The notes beneath the pieces are model-generated. The model made no database searches. It had not been told where the DNA came from and saw only the letters and a list, made by a program, of their open reading frames with translations. From CAZSNT01 sp964607765 (lineage in GTDB: Bacteria; Verrucomicrobiota; Lentisphaeria; Oligosphaerales; JABHEG01): a DNA stretch of 30,979 bases. The position numbers and the translations under genes were made by a program. Positions 25,201-30,979 of this stretch are shown in pieces; positions within the stretch are counted from its first letter, which is position 1; every line of letters begins with the position of its first letter. The stretch lies in NCBI GenBank assembly GCA_964607765.1, contig CAZSNT010000128.1, forward strand, positions 1 through 30,979. Reading direction: 5' to 3'.

Positions 25201-25524
25201 CCAGAAATTCTGTCCGTTCACCCGGTCGCAGCCCAACCAGATCGAGTTGTGATGGGGAAACTGCTTCGCGACCGATTCCACGGTCACCGACTTGCCGGAC
25301 CGCGGACCAATCACCGGCCACAGGTACGGCTTCTTCAGCTTGTCGCCGAACCGGTAGCTCGTGAACAGTTCGTCCCCAATCGTGATATCCAGACGCCCGG
25401 CTTCGAGGGTTGCCTTGAGCGACTGGGGTGCAGCCATCAGGGAGCTGATCGAGACCAGCCCAATCAGTACGAACCCCACAGCCCGTACGCGGGCCCCGTC
25501 CGTTTCAGTGTGCTGAGCTATCAT
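22267..25524 (-). CDS. Exported DUF6807-HEAT repeat-carbohydrate-binding protein
   Basis: A 1085-aa exported protein with three parts. After a signal peptide (hydrophobic core 14-30, cut near AAP), residues 35-315 match DUF6807 (formerly PmoA), with blocks PYLWPVIGP, HHNSIWLG and NPWYPSRWFTRDYGF. Residues about 335-940 are a long run of HEAT repeats (alternating LLALMDKG / AIRAVSAW-like helices), a protein-protein interaction scaffold. The C-terminal 130 residues (about 955-1085) resemble the galactose-binding-like domain of YxiM/agarase-type esterases, with RVFRVNVPNGTYAVKVYLGD as the key block. The ATG at 25524 has GGAGG 10 nt upstream; an in-frame ATG at 25557 falls in octamer repeats. The exact role of DUF6807 is not known, but it often accompanies Gfo/Idh genes. 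Confidence 0.88.
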   Translation of the reverse strand: MIAQHTETDGARVRAVGFVLIGLVSISSLMAAPQSLKATLEAGRLDITIGDELFTSYRFGDKLKKPYLWPVIGPRSGKSVTVESVAKQFPHHNSIWLGCDRVNGQNFWQPHGQIGNGQIRSTGPKLVEDSGQAVVLTDACVWQKPGAEPVMRDSRRIAISAPSEDLRLIDVDVTMTMLTDVTIQRTNHSLFSVRMMPELSAAAGGTLINADGATGEKGTFGKATPWCGFSGTRNGVTEGVALLQHPDNPWYPSRWFTRDYGFMSPTPMFWPPDGKAFRFSKDEQLRLRYRVVVHGGDSKSANIAQIFADYASGAARPADFRPPTVVLSPAVIKEVVSHGIADSRAPLYRLESLVRKAPASDYPAMEKALLGALGSPDLTLDGYRELCRLLARIGSDAAVPALSQRLGDDEFFEPARYTLEQIGTAKALAALRAAVPAAKGLQKVALLNSLGSHRDAAAVPLLKAGCREADAAVVEAAIAALGRIGTKEALAGLTSVVAQGARKVAVDRALLACADRLAAGRNFASALAVYRRLLAPEHPSTLRAAALIACGNCRGEDTWRLLLPALSDPDPVIRLAAARGLGKAGDAATVAALQPRMAGLAPELQAALLAGMKEQKNRATLALAVEAASSTESAVRQEAYGLLGAVGEGEHVASLAAAAANDKDAGGAATRALLAISGPGVDKALLALMDKGVGPVRVQLIRAAAERQTDGALDVVVRMLTDADATVRSEAAKALAKLAQPSHFNDLVRLVCTSESARPRDQLARAITAVAGRSDAAEQAVKAVAAGLPGAQAEARAALLGVLGTIEGTDAARVVTGDLQHSDVEVRRAAIRAVSAWSTPSPLPALLECVRREGDPVSRVLGARGVIRLATLPSERAAAATVAMLSQAIQLSPRPEEKRAALAALPQCRGPEALKFARVLAQDPAVAAEAKLAIARLEQVGPLRFDFQKAGSPVEKGFTEVNCGTLHSAKTGYGWATACHDERDRGRGTALTRDFVFDAKPRVFRVNVPNGTYAVKVYLGDMSGGHDKMTVSAEGVVKVNAVTTKGSEVKECTFEAVVADGVLDLEFKDSGGGNEHWTCPGLAIE

Positions 25525-25537
25525 GCGCAACCGGCCT

Positions 25538-25565
25538 CCATGACTTCGTGACTCCATGACTCATG
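25538..25565. repeat. Octamer array upstream of the DUF6807 gene
   Basis: CCATGACT, TCGTGACT, CCATGACT and a partial CATG follow head to tail in the 64-bp spacer between the Tat-exported Gfo/Idh gene and the DUF6807-HEAT gene. The array contains an in-frame but unlikely ATG for the latter. Confidence 0.6.
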
Positions 25566-25588
25566 TATTGCCGACACCTCACATCCCG

Positions 25589-26950
25589 TCAACTCAGCCG
25601 CCACGGCGGGCGCATGGGACGGCTGAGCATGCGGGTGGCTTCTGCGTCGTTCGGGAAACACTCGCGCTTCGGGTCCCACGTGATCGGGCGGCCCAGCCGC
25701 ATGGCGATCTCGCCCAGGATGCAGGCGGTGTTCGAGCGGTGTCCGTTGTCGACCGGCGCAACCGTCTTGGCGCGGCTCTTGATACAGTCGATGAAGTTCT
25801 TCTTGTGGTTGTCGCTGCGGTACAGACGGGTCTCGCTCGGCTTGATGATGGCCTTCAGTAACGACTTGGGGTGTGCGTCGATCCGGCCGCGGCGCACCGC
25901 GACCCAGCCCTCGGTCCCCTCGAACAGCACGCCCTGCTTGTTCTTGCTGCTGTCCGCAAAACACACGGGCACGCCGTTCGGATACACGTAGTTGATCTCG
26001 AACTGGTTGTGGACGGTCCACACACCCTCGCTTGCGAACTCCGCAGTCGCACGGATCTCGACCGGCCCGGAGTCCTCCATGCCCATGCCCCAGTGCGCGA
26101 TGTCCATGTGGTGTGTGCCCCAGCCGGTGACCATGCCCAGGCAGTAGTCACGCGTGCGCAGCCAGCCGGGGCGGCCGTAACCCTTCTGCGGGTGCACGCG
26201 GGTCTCGACATAAGGCGCCCAGGGCGCGGGCCCAAGCCACATGTCGTAGTCCAGGTTGGGTGGCGGTTCTGTCGGCGGGTGGTCCTTCGTGGGCTTGTCC
26301 CAGCCGACGGCAACCAGGACACGCTTCAGCTCACCAATCCGCTTGTTGCGCACCAGTTCGCAAGCGAAGCGGAACCGCCTGTCCGAACGCTGCTGACTGC
26401 CTACCTGCAGGACGCGACCGTAACGCTGCACAGCCTCGCGCAATGCCACGCCCTCGACGAACGTCAGGGTCATCGGTTTCTGAATGAAGATGTCCTTCCC
26501 TGCCTCAGCAGCAGCGATCGCAGGCAAGGCGTGCCAGTGGTCGGGCGTACAGACCAGCACGGCATCGATATCGTCCCGGGCAATGAGCTCGCGGTAGTCG
26601 CGGTATATCGTCACGCCTTTGTATCGCCCGGACGGCTTGTGCTTGGCGTAATTCCGCTCCAACACTCGTTTGGCATCCCGGGCGCGGTTGGCATCCACAT
26701 CGCAGACCGCCAGCACGTCCGCAAGGTTCATGAACGACCGCATGTCGCCCTGCCCCATGCGGCCCACGCCGATGCAGCCCAGCGTGATCCGGTTGCTCGG
26801 CGCGTCCCCCGCCCGGACGCGCGAAGGAACGATGCTTGGCCATGCCGCGGCTGCGGCCAAGGCCGCGGACCCGCGCCGCAGTAAGTCGCGCCGAGTCCAG
26901 CCGTGCCCGCAATGCTCCGCAATTCGCCGTGGGTTCGTCTGTTCAGTCAT
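25589..26950 (-). CDS. Tat-exported Gfo/Idh/MocA-family oxidoreductase (4)
   Basis: A 453-aa secreted dehydrogenase. The N terminus has a twin-arginine signal, TRRDLL at 19-24 followed by an Ala-rich hydrophobic stretch and a likely cut near AGDA (47-50), so the enzyme would be exported folded with its cofactor. Rossmann motif GVGRMG is at 61-66. The usual EKP is QKP at 157-159, a variant common in exported planctomycete members. GTHHMDIAHW, about residue 304, is the substrate-side block. The ATG at 26950 is chosen: upstream codons belong to the ROK gene in another frame. Its start lies 25 bp after the ROK stop. NAD(P) supply outside the cytoplasm is a known puzzle for this group. Confidence 0.92.
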   Translation of the reverse strand: MTEQTNPRRIAEHCGHGWTRRDLLRRGSAALAAAAAWPSIVPSRVRAGDAPSNRITLGCIGVGRMGQGDMRSFMNLADVLAVCDVDANRARDAKRVLERNYAKHKPSGRYKGVTIYRDYRELIARDDIDAVLVCTPDHWHALPAIAAAEAGKDIFIQKPMTLTFVEGVALREAVQRYGRVLQVGSQQRSDRRFRFACELVRNKRIGELKRVLVAVGWDKPTKDHPPTEPPPNLDYDMWLGPAPWAPYVETRVHPQKGYGRPGWLRTRDYCLGMVTGWGTHHMDIAHWGMGMEDSGPVEIRATAEFASEGVWTVHNQFEINYVYPNGVPVCFADSSKNKQGVLFEGTEGWVAVRRGRIDAHPKSLLKAIIKPSETRLYRSDNHKKNFIDCIKSRAKTVAPVDNGHRSNTACILGEIAMRLGRPITWDPKRECFPNDAEATRMLSRPMRPPWRLS

Positions 26951-26975
26951 ATCGCTGTGTCTCCGTCGTTCCCCA

Positions 26976-28247
26976 TCACACGATTCCCTTGACGCCGACG
27001 ATCCGGTCGAAAACGCTGGCCACGGCGCCCATGGCGCAGGCGCGGCTTCCGCTCTTCGACGGCATGACTTCCACTCTCTCCCGGTCATGTCCGATCGTGT
27101 TGCGGTCTACGGCGTCCTGTACGGCCGGAAGCATGAATGGCACGAGCGGACTGATGGCGCCGCCCAGTACCACTCCCTCCGGATCGAAGACATTCACCAG
27201 GTCCGCGATGCCGTTGCCCAGGTCCCGCGCCGTCTCCTCCAACACGCCCAGAACATGAGGATCTCCGTCTTCCGCTGCGGCCGCCAATGCCCGCAGCGTG
27301 ATGTGATGCCGACGGTCAACAACCACATCCGAGAGCCATGCCGGCCTGCCGTCCGCCGGAACGGCAGCACGAAGACGCCGGGAGATCGCCGTAAGCCCTA
27401 CTTGCGTGACCCAGCACCCGCGCCGGCCGCACAGACACATCTCGCCGCCGGACTTGATCACCGTGTGACCAACCTGCCCGGCAAAGTGGTTGCGGCCGCG
27501 GAGCAGACGCCCATTCACAAAAATCCCCGCCGCCATGCCAACGCCCAGACTGACGAACAGGAAGTCCTGCAGTCGGGCCGCGTGACCATAATAGTGCTCC
27601 CCGACAGCGGCTGCATTCGCCTCGTTCTCCACGATCACCGGCAGCCCGAATCGCGCAGACCAACTGGCGCCGACCGGTACATCGTTCCAACCCAGGTGCG
27701 GTGCGTACACCACCATGCCGCTCGTAGGCTCGACCAGAGCAGCCACTGCAACGCCGATCCCGAAACACCGGCTGTGACTCTCCCGCGCCGCCTCCATCGC
27801 CTGCTCGATCAACCCCTCCACCCGGGCCAGGGACGTCGCCTGAGTCTCCTCGGGACGAGTCTCTATCTGATACGACCACAACACCTTGCCCACAAAGTCC
27901 GTCAACACCGCATCCGTCATGTCGATGTTCACGTCAACCCCCAACAGACACCCCGCCTCCGGGTTCAGCTCAAGGAGCATCCCGGGGCGACCACTGCTCG
28001 AGCGCTCCAGACACGTCTCCCGCACCAGCCCGTCGTCCAGCAACTGCCGCACAATGTTCGAGACCGTGCTGCGGTTCAGTTGCAGTTCCTTGGCAATTTG
28101 AGCACGGGACAGCGCCCGGCCGCTGCGCAGCGTGCTGAGGACCAGCGTGGAATTGACGCGTCGGACCAACCTGCCGTTCGCCGCAACAGGGCCGTTGCTG
28201 CCCACAGCCTGCCGGCCCGACCGTTCCCGTTTCTGCCCAGTTCCCAT
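26976..28247 (-). CDS. ROK-family transcriptional regulator (NagC/XylR type)
   Basis: A 423-aa repressor with an N-terminal winged helix-turn-helix (about 30-75; SRAQIAKELQLNRSTVSNIV) and a C-terminal ROK sugar-binding domain. Zinc ligands are intact: His261 and the CXCGXXGC cluster with Cys271, Cys273 and Cys278. The ROK kinase Asp is replaced by Glu209 (ENEANAAA), and Glu of the usual GEXGH is Gln, so sugar phosphorylation is unlikely; it should act purely as a regulator. GGAGGG is 6-7 nt before the ATG. It is the first gene of the long minus-strand cluster. A perfect 9-1-9 palindrome 37 bp upstream of the start (28284-28302) is its probable operator. Confidence 0.93.
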   Translation of the reverse strand: MGTGQKRERSGRQAVGSNGPVAANGRLVRRVNSTLVLSTLRSGRALSRAQIAKELQLNRSTVSNIVRQLLDDGLVRETCLERSSSGRPGMLLELNPEAGCLLGVDVNIDMTDAVLTDFVGKVLWSYQIETRPEETQATSLARVEGLIEQAMEAARESHSRCFGIGVAVAALVEPTSGMVVYAPHLGWNDVPVGASWSARFGLPVIVENEANAAAVGEHYYGHAARLQDFLFVSLGVGMAAGIFVNGRLLRGRNHFAGQVGHTVIKSGGEMCLCGRRGCWVTQVGLTAISRRLRAAVPADGRPAWLSDVVVDRRHHITLRALAAAAEDGDPHVLGVLEETARDLGNGIADLVNVFDPEGVVLGGAISPLVPFMLPAVQDAVDRNTIGHDRERVEVMPSKSGSRACAMGAVASVFDRIVGVKGIV

Positions 28248-28283
28248 GCCCTGCCCTCCAGCCGCACACCCACACCCGAGTTT

Positions 28284-28302
28284 GTTTGTTGCCGCAACAA
28301 AC
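28284..28302. promoter_or_regulatory. Perfect 9-1-9 palindrome, probable ROK operator
   Basis: GTTTGTTGC and GCAACAAAC are exact reverse complements around one central C. TTTG-type half sites with a GC-rich centre resemble NagC/Mlc-like ROK operators. It lies 37 bp upstream of the ROK regulator start codon. Confidence 0.7.
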
Positions 28303-28381
28303 TATGTACTTTACTATGCCTGAAACAGAACGCAAGTCGATCTGTTGGGGAAAGGCTCCCGTCAGGTCCGGAAGTGTAGCG

Positions 28382-28420
<39 letters not shown>

Positions 28421-28568
28421 ACACACGCAAGCCCACGTTGGGCACGAGCAGGGGCGTGGGTAGACGGGGAACCACTTCGTGCATCCCGTGTCCATACGTG
28501 GCAACGTGGTTGCAGAGCCGCTATCTTGGATTCACTACTGCTTGGACCACGCTTGGAGGGCCTACGGA

Positions 28569-29381
28569 ATGCCGTTGCAGACAGTTTTATTCGCTTTTGG
28601 TTTGACTGTTTTCGCCGGTCTCGCGACGGGCGTAGGCAGTGCCCTGGCCTTCTTTGCCAAGCGCACGAACACCCGCTTCCTGTCAGGCTCCCTGGGTTTC
28701 TCCGCCGGCGTCATGATCTACGTGTCCATGGTCGAGATCTTCGTCAAGGCACGCGAGGCGCTGGAAGCCGAACTGGGGAGCACGAAAGGCTACTGCCTGA
28801 CGACGATCTCGTTCTTTGCCGGCATGGCTCTCATTGCGCTGATCGACAGGTTCGTGCCCTCGTTCGAGAACCCGCACGAGCCGCGCGACGTCTCGGAGAT
28901 GGATGAAGAACCCGATGAGAAGAAGAGGGGGCAGCTGCTGCGCATGGGCACGTTCTCAGCGCTCGCCATCGCGATCCACAACTTCCCGGAAGGCTTGGCC
29001 ACGTTCACCAGCGCGCTCAAAGATCCCACGCTGGGCATCAGCATTGCGGTGGCGATAGCCATCCACAACGTGCCTGAGGGGATTGCCGTGTCCGTGCCGC
29101 TGTACTATGCGACAGGGAGCAGGAAGCGCGCTTTTTTCCTGTCCTTCCTGTCCGGGCTGGCGGAGCCGGTAGGCGCGCTGGTCGGCTACTTCCTGTTCAT
29201 GCGCTTCTTCAACGACATGGTGTTCGGCCTGCTCTTCGCGGGCGTGGCGGGGATCATGGTCTTCATCTCACTGGACGAACTGCTGCCCACAGCCGAGAAG
29301 TACGGGGAACACCACATCGCGATCTACGGCGTTGTCGCCGGCATGGTTGTGATGGCCTTGAGCCTGCTTCTGTTCGCCTGA
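28569..29381 (+). CDS. zupT: ZIP-family divalent metal transporter (ZupT-like)
   Basis: A 270-aa polytopic membrane protein of the ZIP/ZupT family, close to the E. coli length of 257 aa. The metal-binding motifs HNFPEG (137-142) and HNVPEG (166-171) in two adjacent helices are intact. About eight hydrophobic spans are visible. A charged cytoplasmic loop (100-122, acidic then lysine-rich) precedes the first motif. It imports zinc, with iron, manganese or cobalt possible. The ATG at 28569 has GGAGG 9 nt upstream; an earlier in-frame ATG at 28479 has no such site and would add a polar extension. It is probably monocistronic. A GGCCC/GGGCC hairpin follows at 29384-29407. Confidence 0.93.
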   Translation: MPLQTVLFAFGLTVFAGLATGVGSALAFFAKRTNTRFLSGSLGFSAGVMIYVSMVEIFVKAREALEAELGSTKGYCLTTISFFAGMALIALIDRFVPSFENPHEPRDVSEMDEEPDEKKRGQLLRMGTFSALAIAIHNFPEGLATFTSALKDPTLGISIAVAIAIHNVPEGIAVSVPLYYATGSRKRAFFLSFLSGLAEPVGALVGYFLFMRFFNDMVFGLLFAGVAGIMVFISLDELLPTAEKYGEHHIAIYGVVAGMVVMALSLLLFA

Positions 29382-29424
29382 TCGGCCCCGTTGATGTGGG
29401 GCGGGCCACACGCCTTGACAGGGC

Positions 29425-30114
29425 TTACTCGGCGAGGAAGTGCGTGTTGATGGCCGGGTCCGAGTGCCGCACGCCGCCGTTGTCGTGAACCGTGGCCACC
29501 TCAGTGATGATGGCGCCTTCCGGGCCCCCGAACTGCCAGTGCCGTGCTGTGGCGCGGTTCAGACTCGCGAAGTCGCCAGGGCCGCACAGTACTTCATGCT
29601 CGACGGTTACTTTTCCGTCCATGTGGCAATCCGGCACGACCACATTCGCGCTCAGGTTCGGCACGCCCTCGCCCACAACGTGCGACCGTCCGTGGCGGAT
29701 CAACCAGCCTTCCAGCTTGGCCGGGTTCTTGTCCGTCTCCAGATGCCAGTGTTCAGGCAGCATCTGATTCGGGAGCAGGAACAGGTCCATGAGCATGTAA
29801 CGGTGGTCCTCGTTATTCTGGAACATCACGGCAGCCAGCCCCAGCTTGGTGAACTGTCCCGTCCCGTAGTCCGACACCCACAGGCTCTCGCGCAGTCCGT
29901 CATACACCGGGTAGCCGTGGTACTTCATCAGAGCAATCACCGCATCCTTCCCCCGCGCCACATCGAACTCACCGTCCGCGTTGTAGAACGATGCGTTGTC
30001 GAATGCCAGCGTCGCCGTTCCGACGTCTGCCTTGCCGCCCCCCGTCAAACTCGTGCATCCCAGCAAAACCATGCCCGCTCCTACGCCCAAAGCCACATTC
30101 ATCGCAGTCTTCAT
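29425..30114 (-). CDS. Cupin-domain lipoprotein
   Basis: A 229-aa lipoprotein: hydrophobic signal at 6-19 and lipobox LLGC with acylated Cys20. The core is a cupin barrel. Metal ligands are suggested by His122 and His124 in the HWH pair, Glu135 and His192, the order of the bicupin-type H-X-H / E / H set, and the sequence resembles D-lyxose isomerase-like cupins. Residues 39-75 form an N-terminal extension (DNASFYNADGEF...). A GGAAGG site lies upstream of the ATG. It faces the ZIP gene convergently. Exact substrate or reaction is not readable; sugar isomerase-like or sugar-binding roles are both possible. Confidence 0.75.
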   Translation of the reverse strand: MKTAMNVALGVGAGMVLLGCTSLTGGGKADVGTATLAFDNASFYNADGEFDVARGKDAVIALMKYHGYPVYDGLRESLWVSDYGTGQFTKLGLAAVMFQNNEDHRYMLMDLFLLPNQMLPEHWHLETDKNPAKLEGWLIRHGRSHVVGEGVPNLSANVVVPDCHMDGKVTVEHEVLCGPGDFASLNRATARHWQFGGPEGAIITEVATVHDNGGVRHSDPAINTHFLAE

Positions 30115-30196
30115 GTCGACACCTTCCTGTTCCTTCCTGAAGCAACTTCACACAGTGAGTGATGCGGTCAGACCGTAAGCGCGGAAGCGGGGTTCG

Positions 30197-30316
30197 TCAA
30201 GGCAGCGTCCACTCCAACCGCAACACCTCAATCATGGGGGCGGTCAGGGTCTGCCCTCCGTACGTCCGGCAGTAGGCCGCACGGTCCCCCGCCTTCGCGG
30301 GCGCGGCAGAGCGCTG
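30197..30316 (-). pseudogene. Possible C-terminal remnant of a decayed gene
   Basis: A 39-codon open stretch ends in a stop at 30197-30199 and is closed upstream by a TAG at 30317-30319. Its last residues (PMIEVLRLEWTLP) read like a genuine beta-rich enzyme C terminus rather than random translation. A neighbouring frame (30228-30596) runs across the same DNA. I infer a frameshifted or truncated gene but cannot name the family. Confidence 0.25.
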
Positions 30317-30579
30317 CTACGGCGCGGCGACGGCCGAGCGGCACGGAAGCACTGTCGCCCTCGCGTAGCTGACCGGTTGCTTCCAACCTGCAGGCCCCGA
30401 CAGTCGTGGTCAGACTGATTCCGTGCAGAGCCCTGCCGCTTGGGGATTCTCCCCAGAATAGGTCAGGCCCCGGTTCTGGCCGCATCCAGTACCGGGGCCC
30501 GTGGCGAAAGGAGGAAAGCGCCATTTTCGTTTGCTGGTAGTAAGTTGCCAGACCCACAACCAGCGCACGGTATACATTT

Positions 30580-30595
30580 AGCACTTGCCGTGCCA
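30580..30595 (-). promoter_or_regulatory. Candidate sigma-54 promoter
   Basis: On the minus strand TGGCACG, four bases, then GTGCT match the -24/-12 consensus TGGCACG-N4-TTGCW at all but one consensus position, with correct GG-to-GC spacing. The nearest downstream gene is the cupin lipoprotein, 466 bp away. Confidence 0.35.
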
Positions 30596-30950
30596 ATCGT
30601 GCGAACTCCCCTCAAAACCGGTGCAATTCGTGGGAAACAGGCAGGGAACGCCTCGCGCAGACAGGCCGAAGAACACGCTCCGAGACGCTGATTTTCTTAA
30701 TCATGAAACAAACTGCGTTCTCTTTTGCAGTTGTGCGAAAAGCGGCATTCCGGACCGCGAACTTACAAAAATGTAGGCATAATTGGCAAATCCGCTGCTG
30801 TGACAGTCACGTGGGGCGAGTCTGCCAACGTGTCCATGCCCCTGCCCGTGCTCGACAGTGTGCTCGCCGGAATCGGGCACGGGTGCGTTGGCTCACGAAA
30901 CTGGTCCCCGGTGCTTGACAACCCCTCAGTTACCTGAGGCCGCCCCGTAG

Positions 30951-30970
30951 CCCGGCTCTCCCGAGCCGGG
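30951..30970. repeat. GC-rich palindrome at window end
   Basis: CCCGGCTC (30951-30958) and GAGCCGGG (30963-30970) pair perfectly around a TCCC loop. No T-run follows, so a REP-like dispersed palindrome is as likely as a terminator. Confidence 0.5.
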
Positions 30971-30979
30971 TGTGCTGCC

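Larger units (their letters stand above)
30115..30979. other. 865-bp region without a convincing intact gene
   Basis: Short frames here lack supported starts or recognisable domains. On the minus strand, 30197-30316 could encode the tail of a decayed protein. Positions 30580-30595 resemble a sigma-54 promoter. The stretch 30690-30800 is notably AT-rich for this genome. The end of the window holds two perfect hairpins: CCTCAG/CTGAGG (30924-30939) and CCCGGCTC/GAGCCGGG (30951-30970). A gene running beyond the window cannot be excluded. Confidence 0.5.

Noticed and set aside
26670..28379. 569-aa open frame on the plus strand
   Set aside because: It is antisense to the ROK and Tat Gfo/Idh genes, whose motifs are intact on the other strand.
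30228..30596. 122-aa open frame on the minus strand
   Set aside because: There is no recognisable domain or supported ribosome site, and its last part reads out of frame with the more protein-like tail at 30197-30316.

Overview
The window is a high-GC chromosomal segment, probably from a PVC-superphylum bacterium (Lentisphaerota/Kiritimatiellota-like, possibly Planctomycetes). The main clues are a prepilin-like H-X9-DG surface protein with an FTLIELL leader, a type I sulfatase beside GH29 and GH95 fucosidases, a secreted EF-hand protein, a DUF6807/HEAT protein, and four Gfo/Idh/MocA oxidoreductases, one with a twin-arginine leader. The taxonomic call is inference from gene content. I see no rRNA, tRNA, CRISPR array or transposase.

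Layout. 1-1629: a 12-bp tandem array and a sulfatase (+). 1672-4988 (+): promoter with a LacI-type operator, LacI regulator, DegT-type aminotransferase and Gfo/Idh oxidoreductase, closely spaced as an operon. 5038-5760 (-): pseudopilin-like protein. 6018-8393 (-): GH95. 8776-9252 (+): EF-hand protein, followed by a strong terminator. 9344-14448 (-): lipoprotein sugar-binding protein, double ATPase and permease of a CUT2 (ribose-type) ABC importer, with GH29 downstream. 14770-17865 (+): molybdate-type ABC transporter whose binding protein carries two ModA domains in tandem. 18011-28247 (-): a long, probably single operon read as ROK regulator, Tat-exported Gfo/Idh, DUF6807-HEAT protein, Gfo/Idh, Nramp-like membrane protein, Gfo/Idh, preceded by a perfect 9-1-9 palindrome. 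28569-29381 (+): ZupT-like ZIP transporter. 29425-30114 (-): cupin lipoprotein. 30115-30979: no convincing intact gene.

How the genes may work together. Sulfatase, GH29, GH95 and the CUT2 importer fit use of sulfated, fucosylated glycans. None of the three hydrolases has a recognisable signal peptide, so the final steps are probably cytoplasmic. The LacI and ROK regulators each appear to sit behind their own operator. The Gfo/Idh enzymes probably oxidise or reduce sugar-derived polyols or keto sugars. Their substrates cannot be read from sequence.

Intergenic DNA is unusual: short-period tandem arrays with units of 6, 7, 8 and 12 bp, and a dispersed 52-bp element found twice (44/52 identical) in inverted orientation. 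Many long open frames in this GC-rich sequence are antisense shadows and were left out.
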